Below, piece after piece: positions 1 through 5,259 of a DNA stretch of 5,729 nt. Within the stretch, counting starts at the first letter, position 1. Each line of letters opens with the position of its first letter. The DNA is from Methanobacteriaceae archaeon (GTDB lineage: Archaea; Methanobacteriota; Methanobacteria; Methanobacteriales; Methanobacteriaceae), in assembly GCA_030693105.1 (NCBI GenBank), contig JAUYBK010000047.1, positions 1-5,729 on the forward strand, written 5' to 3'. The notes under the pieces were generated by a model. The model worked only from the letters and a program-made list of their open reading frames with translations. It was not told the DNA's origin and did no database searches. Position numbers and translations under genes: made by a program.

Positions 1-302
1 AGAGCTGCAACAATTAACATCTGCAGCATGGTTAAAATACGATGAAAGAGGTCATCAGTTCCAAAACGGCTTAGATAGAATGTTTGGCCCACCCAACCCC
101 ACCAAATCACGAAAAATAGGGGTAGAGACTCCATTAGGCCAGTGAAAGAATAATTTTTGCTAAGATTTAGGGTTAATAATGAGATTGCTGCTACAAAAAT
201 CAAGTCAAAGAGGAGTTCTGTCCAGTTGGCGTGACGATCTTTATCCCGATCTTTGGTAGAGTTCAACTTGGGTGGCTTAATCAAGCCTCTTCGAAGATTC
301 AT
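1..302 (-). CDS. LtrA-family membrane protein (partial, N-terminal 100 residues)
   Basis: This reading frame starts at ATG 302-300 and stays open for 100 codons to the left edge of the window, where the gene is cut. After a basic, hydrophilic start, residues 23-40 contain RHANWTELLFDLIFVAAI, the hallmark of the low-temperature-requirement A (LtrA) family, whose members begin with R..sW.ELFFDLvFV. Two further hydrophobic segments follow, at about residues 60-72 and 88-100, with WWGWVGQTFYLSRFGTDD between them, also typical of LtrA proteins. Full-length members are about 350-400 residues with many membrane helices, so roughly a quarter is visible. The name comes from a Listeria cold-growth mutant, and the biochemical function of the family is not established. 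A weak GATGAT ribosome-binding-like sequence lies four bases before the start. The family call is strong; the function is unknown. Confidence 0.85.
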   Translation of the reverse strand, partial: MNLRRGLIKPPKLNSTKDRDKDRHANWTELLFDLIFVAAISLLTLNLSKNYSFTGLMESLPLFFVIWWGWVGQTFYLSRFGTDDLFHRILTMLQMLIVAA

Positions 303-310
303 TTTATCAT

Positions 311-346
311 CTAATCTCTTTATTGTAGAAGTTGATCTTAGATTAG
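311..346 (-). promoter_or_regulatory. Leader region of the LtrA gene with a 7-bp inverted repeat
   Basis: CTAATCT at 311-317 is repeated in inverted form as AGATTAG at 340-346, with 22 bases between the arms. The right-hand arm as read on the minus strand lies only eight bases before the LtrA start codon. It could be an operator or a weak hairpin that partly covers the start. A candidate TATA-like element (AAGTATTTA) lies on the minus strand near 352-360. The arms are short and could arise by chance in AT-rich DNA, so this is a weak call. Confidence 0.25.
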
Positions 347-364
347 GACCGTAAATACTTTAAG

Positions 365-371
365 AAAAAAA
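365..371 (-). terminator. T7-run terminator after the permease remnant
   Basis: On the minus strand, three bases after the stop codon of the ABC-2 permease remnant, there is an uninterrupted run of seven T. Archaeal RNA polymerase commonly terminates at short oligo-T tracts without a hairpin. The tract is consistent with the 3' end of a formerly functional transporter operon that stops before the LtrA gene. Confidence 0.4.
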
Positions 372-374
372 TAG

Positions 375-610
375 TTAGTCCCTGCGTTTGAGGGACCACG
401 CAGCCAGAGCTAAAAACAGTATGGCGAAGATTACCAGTGCCAAGATATCCGGCCAGATTCTATCCAGCCCCCCCAACCTTTGAGCATTACTGCGAGGCAG
501 GCGTCCACGGCATAGGTAGGTGGCACCAAGTAGGATAGGGGTCTTAACCAGTCTGGTATGGCTTGCAGGGGCCAAAATACTCCTGAAAGTAAAAAAGCAG
601 AGGAAAACAA
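375..610 (-). pseudogene. C-terminal remnant of an ABC-2 type transporter permease, frameshifted
   Basis: The minus strand from 610 encodes the end of an ABC-2 permease. LFSSAFLLSGVFWPLQAIPDW corresponds to the loop and helix that carry the FLSGvffP...lP.W signature of the family. It is followed by LVPPTYAVDACLAVMLKG, then a final membrane helix (WPDILALVIFAILFLALAAW) and a basic tail ending KRRD. The two halves are in different frames. The shift falls in a run of seven G (plus-strand C at 468-474), where eight would restore one continuous frame. An in-frame TAA at 613-611 and loss of family similarity mark the 5' end, so about two thirds or more of a normal 250-380 residue permease is missing, with no start or ribosome binding site. 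Such permeases move drugs, lipids or polysaccharides with a separate ATPase, and no ATPase gene is present here. The frameshift could be a sequencing error, but the truncation cannot be. Confidence 0.75.
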
Positions 611-616
611 TTAAAA

Positions 617-1198
617 TTTACAGTTATACCGCCTCATGAAATATTTCAGAAATCCCGGATCCATATTAAAGATACTATGGACCGGGCGGAGGCTGAACTT
701 AATCAGGTTTACGAGAGCCAGATCCCACAGGTCCCTGCTCCTATATGGTTGTTACATGGTCAAGAAAAAATTGTGAATAAGGAATTGGAAATTATATCTC
801 GGGCAGAGGAATCTCTTTTTATCATGAGGGGGTTAATGTTTCCGGAAGAACCCATTAGACTCAAAGCTAATCTGGAAAAATCAATGAAAAAAGGGGTAGA
901 TATAAAAATGTTAACTGCACCCTCGTGCTGGGTGGATCATGTTGAAGTTCCCACCCAGAAGATCATTGAAGATTTACCATTGGAAATTAAGTTTTTTCCG
1001 GTTCCTTTCATTAAACTCATAGTTAGGGATAAAAAGGAAATGTTGATAGCATTCTGCAAGTTATCAGGGAACACAGCATTGTCTGAAACAGCCATCGCCA
1101 TATGGAATCAATACCCGGAGTTTGTAGATACAATAACTGGAATTTATGAATTCATATGGACTTCAAACTTCTTTAACCAAGAATTTAAATCCAGATAA
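617..1198 (+). pseudogene. TrmB-family transcriptional regulator lacking its N-terminal DNA-binding domain
   Basis: The frame is open from 593, and family similarity begins near 617 with FTVIPPHEIF, upstream of the first ATG at 677. TrmB proteins consist of an N-terminal winged helix (about 80 residues), a PP.e linker and coiled coil, and a C-terminal phospholipase-D-like ligand-binding domain. Here the linker, the coiled coil (MDRAEAELNQVYESQ) and the ligand domain (IWLLHGQEKIVNKELEIISR onward, ending at a TAA at 1196-1198) remain, about 194 codons. The winged helix is absent, and the DNA just upstream instead encodes the permease remnant on the other strand. There is no convincing ribosome binding site before ATG 677, although a 173-residue product from there is possible. 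TrmB regulators often sit beside the ABC transporter they control. I read this as a truncated gene; a surviving effector-only protein is less likely. Confidence 0.72.
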
Positions 1199-1269
1199 CC
1201 ATTAAATTTATCAGGGAATATTAAGAAAACGAATGGGTAAGAATGGATTACTATGAACATCATCTGAAT

Positions 1270-1320
1270 AATTTAGAATTTGAGATTAGCCTTATAATGA
1301 TATAAACACTAAATAAAACT
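1270..1320 (+). promoter_or_regulatory. Probable promoter region of the glycosyltransferase gene
   Basis: The 146 bases between the TrmB remnant and the glycosyltransferase are very AT-rich and contain TATA-like elements, the best being TTATAATGATATAAAC at about 1291-1306. That would place transcription start near 1325, giving a short leader. No strong ribosome binding site precedes ATG 1345 (the sequence is ACGGGTTTTGAA), so the message may depend on a short or leaderless start. The assignment rests only on composition and spacing. Confidence 0.3.
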
Positions 1321-1344
1321 AAATTTGATGTAACGGGTTTTGAA

Positions 1345-2397
1345 ATGAAAGCACTTTTATTTGTAACGGGAAGAGGTGTCGGAGGCGACGCCGTAATAGC
1401 TCTTAACACGGCCCTGGCACTATCTGAAAAAGGTTTTGAGTGTGAATTTGCACTTGACCACCAGGCACCGGGTTATCTATTCAAAAAAAAAGGTATTTCG
1501 TGGCATAAGACCAACATCCCCCAGGCAGGAGGCCATGCTGCCAGTAAAATGACCATCCTTAAGGCTGGGGTTAAAACGCTCAGAGCATCCAGGGAAGCTG
1601 CAAAACTCTGTCGAAATGTGAAAACAGATGTAGTGGTGGGCGTTATTGGAGGTGGGGCTATAATAGGATGTACGGCGGCTAGAATGGCTCGAATTCCTGC
1701 GGTAGGAATGGTGGCCACCCCTACTGATTCCAAGATAGTCTCCCAGATGACTACCACTATTGCCCTACCAGAATCACCATTATTCGGTTACCAAACAAAG
1801 AAGAACCTTCATTCTTCCTATTTGCCCATCAATCCAGATATCACTGGGGGAAATAAAGAAAACGCCCTTAAATCTATGCCTGATACTTTCAATGAAAATC
1901 TTCCGACTATCTTATTTTCATCAGGGTCCACGTTGTTCGAAAAAATGGCTAAGGCCCCATCAACAGTTAAAGACAAGATAAAAGCTAATTTACTGGTAGT
2001 TGGTGGTTCTCTAGAACAGGAATACGAAGATTACCTACAATCGGTTATGCATCTGGGCTACGTAGACAACCTATCTGACCTTTACCAATTGGCGGACTTG
2101 GCAGTTTTATCCGACGATGGGTTGATGATCCACGAAGCTTTGGCATGTCAACTGCCCACTATAGCACTTAAACGGGTTAAATACGGTCGTTACCATAATA
2201 TGGCTGGCATATTTCCTGGTGCTGTTCTGGAAAGTGACTTAGATGACCTCTCAGAGAAGATAGTGCAGTTACAAGAAAATAGGTTGGAAATAAAGGAAAA
2301 TATCGAGGGGTATGCTTGGAAGATACTGGAAACACCCTTACAGATTGCCGAAGTGGTCTACCAAAAATATGGAGAGTACAATTTAAAAAAAATTTAA
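1345..2397 (+). CDS. MurG-like GT-B (family 28 type) glycosyltransferase
   Basis: This 350-residue protein has the two-domain layout of GT-B transferases of the MurG/GT28 group. The N-terminal Rossmann domain opens with KALLFVTGRGVGGDAVIAL, a glycine-rich loop at residues 9-14 where MurG has GTGGH, then alternating strands and helices (VVVGVIGGGAIIGCTAARMA). The C-terminal nucleotide-sugar domain begins near residue 186 (TILFSSGST, at the place of the MurG GGS loop). It holds LGYVDNLSDLYQLADLAV at 237-254 and GLMIHEALACQLPTIAL at 259-275, where E264 matches the conserved Glu that contacts the sugar nucleotide in MurG. No signal peptide or membrane helix is evident, so it is probably a peripheral cytoplasmic enzyme. 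Donor and acceptor cannot be read from sequence. A role in cell-envelope glycan or lipid-linked sugar synthesis is plausible, including pseudomurein if the host makes it. It converges on fmdE and shares a TTAA with it at the stops. Confidence 0.72.
   Translation: MKALLFVTGRGVGGDAVIALNTALALSEKGFECEFALDHQAPGYLFKKKGISWHKTNIPQAGGHAASKMTILKAGVKTLRASREAAKLCRNVKTDVVVGVIGGGAIIGCTAARMARIPAVGMVATPTDSKIVSQMTTTIALPESPLFGYQTKKNLHSSYLPINPDITGGNKENALKSMPDTFNENLPTILFSSGSTLFEKMAKAPSTVKDKIKANLLVVGGSLEQEYEDYLQSVMHLGYVDNLSDLYQLADLAVLSDDGLMIHEALACQLPTIALKRVKYGRYHNMAGIFPGAVLESDLDDLSEKIVQLQENRLEIKENIEGYAWKILETPLQIAEVVYQKYGEYNLKKI
2385..2392 (-). terminator. T8-run terminator of the reductase-fmdE operon, inside the glycosyltransferase 3' end
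   Basis: Immediately after the fmdE stop codon, the minus strand carries eight consecutive T (plus-strand A at 2385-2392). This fits an oligo-T archaeal terminator for the leftward operon. The same bases encode the Lys-Lys near the C-terminus of the convergent glycosyltransferase, so the terminator is embedded in the opposing gene. Confidence 0.45.
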
Positions 2398-3005
2398 TCT
2401 CCTTCGAAACAGGGTATGCAGACTATTTTCCCGGATTTAATTCGGGAACGATGCTCAGATACCATTTCACCACATATGGAACACTTTTGGGATTTGAAAA
2501 TTCTGGCCTTTGGTGGCAGTTTCAGCTCCACCTTTTCTATTTGGAATAATTCTTCTAAAGGCATTTCCACTATCTTCTGTGATATTCCTCCTGTGATTGT
2601 TTTTAGTTGTTCTTTTTCTTGGGTTGAAGCTGTTCCATGGGATATTTTATCCCGTAAGGGGCCTAATTTTGGTTCTAATTCGTTCATGTCAAAGGAACTC
2701 TTTAACGAAAACCTTACTCCCCTACTGTTTTCTCTATTAAAAAACGTGTATACCTGTTTACCGTAGTCTTGGAATATTAAATTCCCTTTTCCCATGGTGC
2801 ACCCACTAACCACCTGCACGGCGTCCACGGCACAAGTGTCATTTTCTACAATGGCCACTATCTCTTCGTCGGGAGCTCGCTGATGAGACAGTTCTTCCAT
2901 AGCGGCCTGGGCAGCACGATAGCCAAGGGCTGAACCAGGACAGACATGTCCGTGAAAGTTGGTAACATCTTTAAATGATTTGTATTTTCTTAAATTGTTT
3001 TGCAT
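2394..3005 (-). CDS. fmdE: FmdE-family protein with C-terminal zinc ribbon
   Basis: The protein is 203 residues from ATG 3005-3003. That start is chosen because AGGTGA (3016-3011) ends five bases upstream; the longer GTG frame at 3014 lies inside this ribosome binding site. Family motifs are intact: FHGHVCPG at 17-24, ENDTCAVDAVQ at 54-64 and GCTMGKGNL at 68-76, supplying the His and Cys that bind metal in FmdE structures. GKQVYTFFNR follows at 82-91. The C-terminus carries a zinc ribbon, CSIC at 175-178 and CIPC at 196-199. FmdE was named from association with molybdenum formylmethanofuran dehydrogenase, which makes formylmethanofuran from CO2, but its role is unproven and paralogues occur outside fmd operons. 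No fmdBCDA genes are in the window. Its partner here is the reductase whose stop codon lies nine bases upstream, suggesting cotranscription and a redox-linked role. The symbol names the family, not a proven function. Confidence 0.88.
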   Translation of the reverse strand: MQNNLRKYKSFKDVTNFHGHVCPGSALGYRAAQAAMEELSHQRAPDEEIVAIVENDTCAVDAVQVVSGCTMGKGNLIFQDYGKQVYTFFNRENSRGVRFSLKSSFDMNELEPKLGPLRDKISHGTASTQEKEQLKTITGGISQKIVEMPLEELFQIEKVELKLPPKARIFKSQKCSICGEMVSEHRSRIKSGKIVCIPCFEGD

Positions 3006-3010
3006 TAAAT

Positions 3011-3016
3011 TCACCT
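3011..3016 (-). promoter_or_regulatory. Ribosome binding site of fmdE, overlapping the reductase stop codon
   Basis: The minus-strand sequence TTAGGTGAATTTAATG joins the TAG stop of the reductase (3017-3015) to AGGTGA and, five bases later, ATG. The site decides the fmdE start and implies that both genes are translated from the same message. Confidence 0.75.
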
Positions 3017-4304
3017 AATATTTGCTGAAAAACCGCAGCATTTTATACACGGCATCGGTGGAGGGATGAACCTCAATAAAATCATCAAAATCATGGGTTT
3101 TATAACCGTCACGAATCATTTTCGCCATATATGACATATTAGTTCTTGATGAGGGGGAAATAGATGTTATTCCATTTATTTTACCATTTTCCACATCAAC
3201 TGCCACTTTAGTCAGCCCCGTCATCCCTTCCAGGGTTCTCCAAAATGATCCGGGTCCTGCTGAACCAGGGATGGTTCCAACTGTCCCAGATTCTAAGTTT
3301 TGTGGGCTGAAAAAGCTAACATCGTAGTACAATGATATGGAATAAGGTATTAAGCTATAATCTACAGTTGAAGAGATACCACAGGCATTACGGGCAGCTG
3401 TTACTCCCTCCACTCGGGATATGGGGGTATTGCTCACACCTCCAATTACATCACCGGCAGCATAAATGTTAGGATTACTGGTCTTCATTTGTGGGTCCAC
3501 TATTATTTCGTTTTTTTCTCCTATTTCAACCATTCCCTTCGCTACTTCAGAGTTAGGGGTTAGGCCGGTGGCCAGTAAAACTTCTCCTTCCCAAGTGCCT
3601 TCTGTGGTTCGCAGCCCTTTAGTGGTGATCTCTTCTATACTGGTTTTTTCCATAATATCCACATTTTTCAGGAGGTTTTTCTGAACGTAATTTCGGATAT
3701 CAGGGTCTAACTTTGGCAAAAAGTAGTTTCGGCAGAATACTTTCACTTTAGAACCAAGAGAAGAGAATATGTTGGCAAACTCAGTGGCTATCACTCCGCT
3801 GCCTATAATTAACAACTTTTCGGGGATTTTTTTAAGATAGGGAATTTCAGCGTAGGTCATGGCATTTTCTGCACCTTTAATGGGTGGTATACTTGCCCGA
3901 GACCCCGTGCCAATAATCAATTTATCATAGAGAATTTCTTCTTCGCCTACTTTCACTGATTTTTTTAGGAGATGGGCTTCTCTTTTAATGATCTCAACCC
4001 CGGTACTTTTGGTTTCGTATTCCAGCACCTTCTTGATTTTCGTGGCGGTCTCTCTTACCCCCTTGGTGACTTTAGAGAAATCTATCGGGGATACTTCATC
4101 AGTTATTCCAAGGCTATGGTAGTTTTGAGAGTCCAGATAGAATTTAGCAATGTCGTTTAGGCCGCATACTACCATACAACCCTGGTGAAGACATTTACCC
4201 CCTACTTTGTCTTTTTCTATCAGTTTAACCTCTTCGCCTAACGCTGAAGCTTCCATAGCTGCTGATCTGCCAGCCGGCCCTCCTCCAATAACCACTATTT
4301 CCAT
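3015..4304 (-). CDS. FAD-dependent pyridine nucleotide-disulfide oxidoreductase (dihydrolipoamide dehydrogenase-like)
   Basis: This 429-residue flavoprotein has the class I disulfide reductase layout. The FAD-binding loop is VVIGGGPAG at 4-12. The redox-active pair is GGKCLHQGC (C38 and C43, CxxxxC spacing), with an additional C47. IIGTGSR at 130-136 ends the first FAD segment, the second nucleotide fold has IIGSGVIATEF at 166-176, and NIYAAGDVIGG at 279-289 is the second FAD motif. A dimerisation domain of normal size ends VHPSTDAV, with H413-P414 at the place of the catalytic His-Pro. The Glu that pairs with this His in lipoamide dehydrogenase is not at its usual spacing; D417 is nearest. 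At the end of the second strand of the nucleotide fold (KVFCRN), Cys replaces the NAD-selecting Glu and Arg follows, hinting at NADPH. No lipoate-complex gene is nearby, so the substrate is probably another disulfide. Start ATG 4304 follows AGGAGAG. The gene leads an operon with fmdE. Confidence 0.88.
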   Translation of the reverse strand: MEIVVIGGGPAGRSAAMEASALGEEVKLIEKDKVGGKCLHQGCMVVCGLNDIAKFYLDSQNYHSLGITDEVSPIDFSKVTKGVRETATKIKKVLEYETKSTGVEIIKREAHLLKKSVKVGEEEILYDKLIIGTGSRASIPPIKGAENAMTYAEIPYLKKIPEKLLIIGSGVIATEFANIFSSLGSKVKVFCRNYFLPKLDPDIRNYVQKNLLKNVDIMEKTSIEEITTKGLRTTEGTWEGEVLLATGLTPNSEVAKGMVEIGEKNEIIVDPQMKTSNPNIYAAGDVIGGVSNTPISRVEGVTAARNACGISSTVDYSLIPYSISLYYDVSFFSPQNLESGTVGTIPGSAGPGSFWRTLEGMTGLTKVAVDVENGKINGITSISPSSRTNMSYMAKMIRDGYKTHDFDDFIEVHPSTDAVYKMLRFFSKY

Positions 4305-4321
4305 TTTCTTACTCTCCTAAA

Positions 4322-4400
4322 GATATTTATATGGTGAGATAACCTATTAAAATAACAAACCTACTATTTATAAAAAATCAAATAGGTAATAGATGGTGCA
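4322..4400. promoter_or_regulatory. Divergent promoter region between the reductase operon and hypC
   Basis: The 151 bases between the two divergent starts are strongly AT-rich. TTTATAAA at 4367-4374 is its own reverse complement and could act as a TATA box in either direction: leftward it puts transcription start about 40 bases before the reductase ATG, rightward about 60 bases before hypC. Flanking it are AACCTATTA (4341-4349), AACCTACTA (4358-4366) and the inverted AATAGGT (4381-4387). A second minus-strand TATA-like element (CATATAAATAT, about 4322-4332) is very close to the reductase start. No transcript data are available. Confidence 0.35.
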
Positions 4401-4445
4401 TTCTTAAAAACTAAACTTTTACTTGAACTTAAATCAAAAATTTAA

Positions 4446-4452
4446 AGGTGAT
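4446..4452 (+). promoter_or_regulatory. Ribosome binding site deciding the hypC start
   Basis: AGGTGAT, complementary to the 3' end of archaeal 16S rRNA, is followed after three bases by ATG 4456. This rules out the longer TTG-initiated frame from 4423, which would place the ribosome binding site inside the gene. Confidence 0.8.
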
Positions 4453-4455
4453 CTA

Positions 4456-4692
4456 ATGTGTATTGCAGCACCAGCCCAGATACTGGAAATTAATGATAAT
4501 GTGGCCACCGTAGACTTTGGTGGGGTCCGTCAACAAGCTAAACTCGATCTTGTGGAAGATGTGGATATAGGACGATACGTCTTGGTCCACGCTGGTTATG
4601 CTATTGAAGTTTTATCGGACCAGGAAGCTCAAGAATCTCTGGAGGCTTGGGAAGAGCTTCTGAAAGTTCTTGATGAAGAAGAACAGTCCTAA
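4456..4692 (+). CDS. hypC: Hydrogenase maturation chaperone HypC/HupF
   Basis: The 78-residue product begins MCIAAPAQ, the HypC signature. Once the initiator Met is removed, the conserved Cys2 becomes N-terminal; it contacts the iron precursor and the large-subunit precursor. The body (ATVDFGGVRQQAKLDLVEDV, then IGRYVLVHAGYAIEVL) is the small OB-like beta barrel of the family, followed by an acidic helix ending in DEEEQS. Length is typical (75-90 residues). HypC works in the cytoplasm with HypD to build and deliver the Fe(CN)2CO group of [NiFe]-hydrogenases, which hydrogenotrophic methanogens require (F420-reducing, F420-non-reducing and membrane-bound types). No other hyp gene is in the window, so it is a stand-alone locus with its own promoter. 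It is divergent from the reductase and convergent with trpY. Confidence 0.95.
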   Translation: MCIAAPAQILEINDNVATVDFGGVRQQAKLDLVEDVDIGRYVLVHAGYAIEVLSDQEAQESLEAWEELLKVLDEEEQS

Positions 4693-4711
4693 TTTTTTTT
4701 CTTTTCTTTTT
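4693..4711 (+). terminator. T-rich terminator after hypC
   Basis: Directly after the hypC stop codon the plus strand reads T8-C-T4-C-T5. This is a strong oligo-T tract of the kind that ends archaeal transcripts without a hairpin. It occupies most of the 33-base gap before the convergent trpY stop. Confidence 0.65.
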
Positions 4712-4725
4712 ATTAAATTCTATTT

Positions 4726-5229
4726 TTAGTAAATGGAAACTCTTTTTACTCCGGGAATTTTTAAAAATTGATTGATTAATTCTCCTTTGACGGGTTTCTC
4801 GGTAATGAGGGTTAGGCGGGGATATTCTTCCAGTTCAGGATCTCCGGCGTGTGCTTGCCTTATGCTGATGTTTTCCTGAGAGATTAGATCAGTTGCTTTG
4901 GCTACTATGCCCGGGCTGCCTGCTTCTGCTTCAATTTCCACCACTCCAAAACCCAGATCGCTAGCTACATTTTTTAGAAAAGCTCCTGCCGGGGATAAAT
5001 TAGCAAATATTGATTTTAAGTCTTTATCAGATAATATGACGTCTACTGTGGCTCGAATAGCTCTCCGATCTACGTTTGCTGCCCTGGCCAAGGCGATGTC
5101 ACTTATTTCCACGTCTTTACAGTATATTTTCCCTTTTTCTCCTACTCTGAGCCCTAATTCCACTATTTTCCGGGCCACTGCCATACGGGCCGGGAATTTT
5201 TCAAACTTATGCTTGATGCGATCCCACAT
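4726..5229 (-). CDS. trpY: TrpY: tryptophan-responsive HTH-ACT transcription repressor
   Basis: This 167-residue cytoplasmic protein starts at ATG 5229, six bases after GGTGAT (5241-5236). The N-terminal half is a helix-turn-helix region: a basic helix MWDRIKHKFEKFPARMAVAR, then ISDIALARAANVDRRAIRAT at 42-61, where the turn and recognition helix are expected. Residues 94-167 form a beta-alpha-beta ACT domain (VVEIEAEAGSPGIVAKATDL; ISIRQAHAG; RLTLITEKP; LKIPGVKRVSIY), the fold that binds amino acids. The gene is divergent from trpE with a perfect TGTACA between them. In Methanothermobacter thermautotrophicus, TrpY is encoded in this position and binds TGTACA TRP boxes. It represses its own gene without tryptophan, and both trpY and the trp operon with tryptophan. 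The assignment rests on position, domain layout and operator. Its only Trp codon is codon 2. Confidence 0.88.
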   Translation of the reverse strand: MWDRIKHKFEKFPARMAVARKIVELGLRVGEKGKIYCKDVEISDIALARAANVDRRAIRATVDVILSDKDLKSIFANLSPAGAFLKNVASDLGFGVVEIEAEAGSPGIVAKATDLISQENISIRQAHAGDPELEEYPRLTLITEKPVKGELINQFLKIPGVKRVSIY

Positions 5230-5259
5230 TAACTAATCACCCTTAGTTTTTTTTTATCA

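Noticed and set aside
375..575. Independent 66-residue protein on the minus strand
   Set aside because: Its first half has no family sense, while the other frame of the same DNA encodes clear ABC-2 permease sequence; only its C-terminal helix is genuine. It is a frameshifted remnant, not a small gene.
1473..1757. 94-residue minus-strand frame within the glycosyltransferase
   Set aside because: Its hydrophobic look is produced by the complement of Gly/Ala-rich Rossmann codons; no ribosome binding site or family match was seen.
2416..2766. 116-residue plus-strand frame opposite fmdE
   Set aside because: It lies entirely across the well-supported fmdE gene, has no recognisable family and no ribosome binding site; it is a shadow frame.
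3006..3014. GTG start at 3014 for the FmdE protein
   Set aside because: The GTG lies within the AGGTGA ribosome binding site, which is correctly spaced for ATG 3005.
2394..4304. Part of a formylmethanofuran dehydrogenase operon
   Set aside because: Only the FmdE-family member is present, with no catalytic or ferredoxin subunits nearby; the family includes many members outside such operons.
3015..4304. Component of a pyruvate or 2-oxoacid dehydrogenase complex
   Set aside because: No E1, E2 or lipoate genes are near, the NAD-selecting Glu is absent, and methanogens generally use ferredoxin-dependent oxidoreductases instead.
4423..4455. TTG start at 4423 for HypC
   Set aside because: HypC proteins begin with MC, and AGGTGAT precedes ATG 4456; the extension would bury both.
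4898..5236. 112-residue plus-strand frame opposite trpY
   Set aside because: It is antisense to the conserved HTH-ACT protein and has low-complexity, unfamiliar sequence without a start signal.
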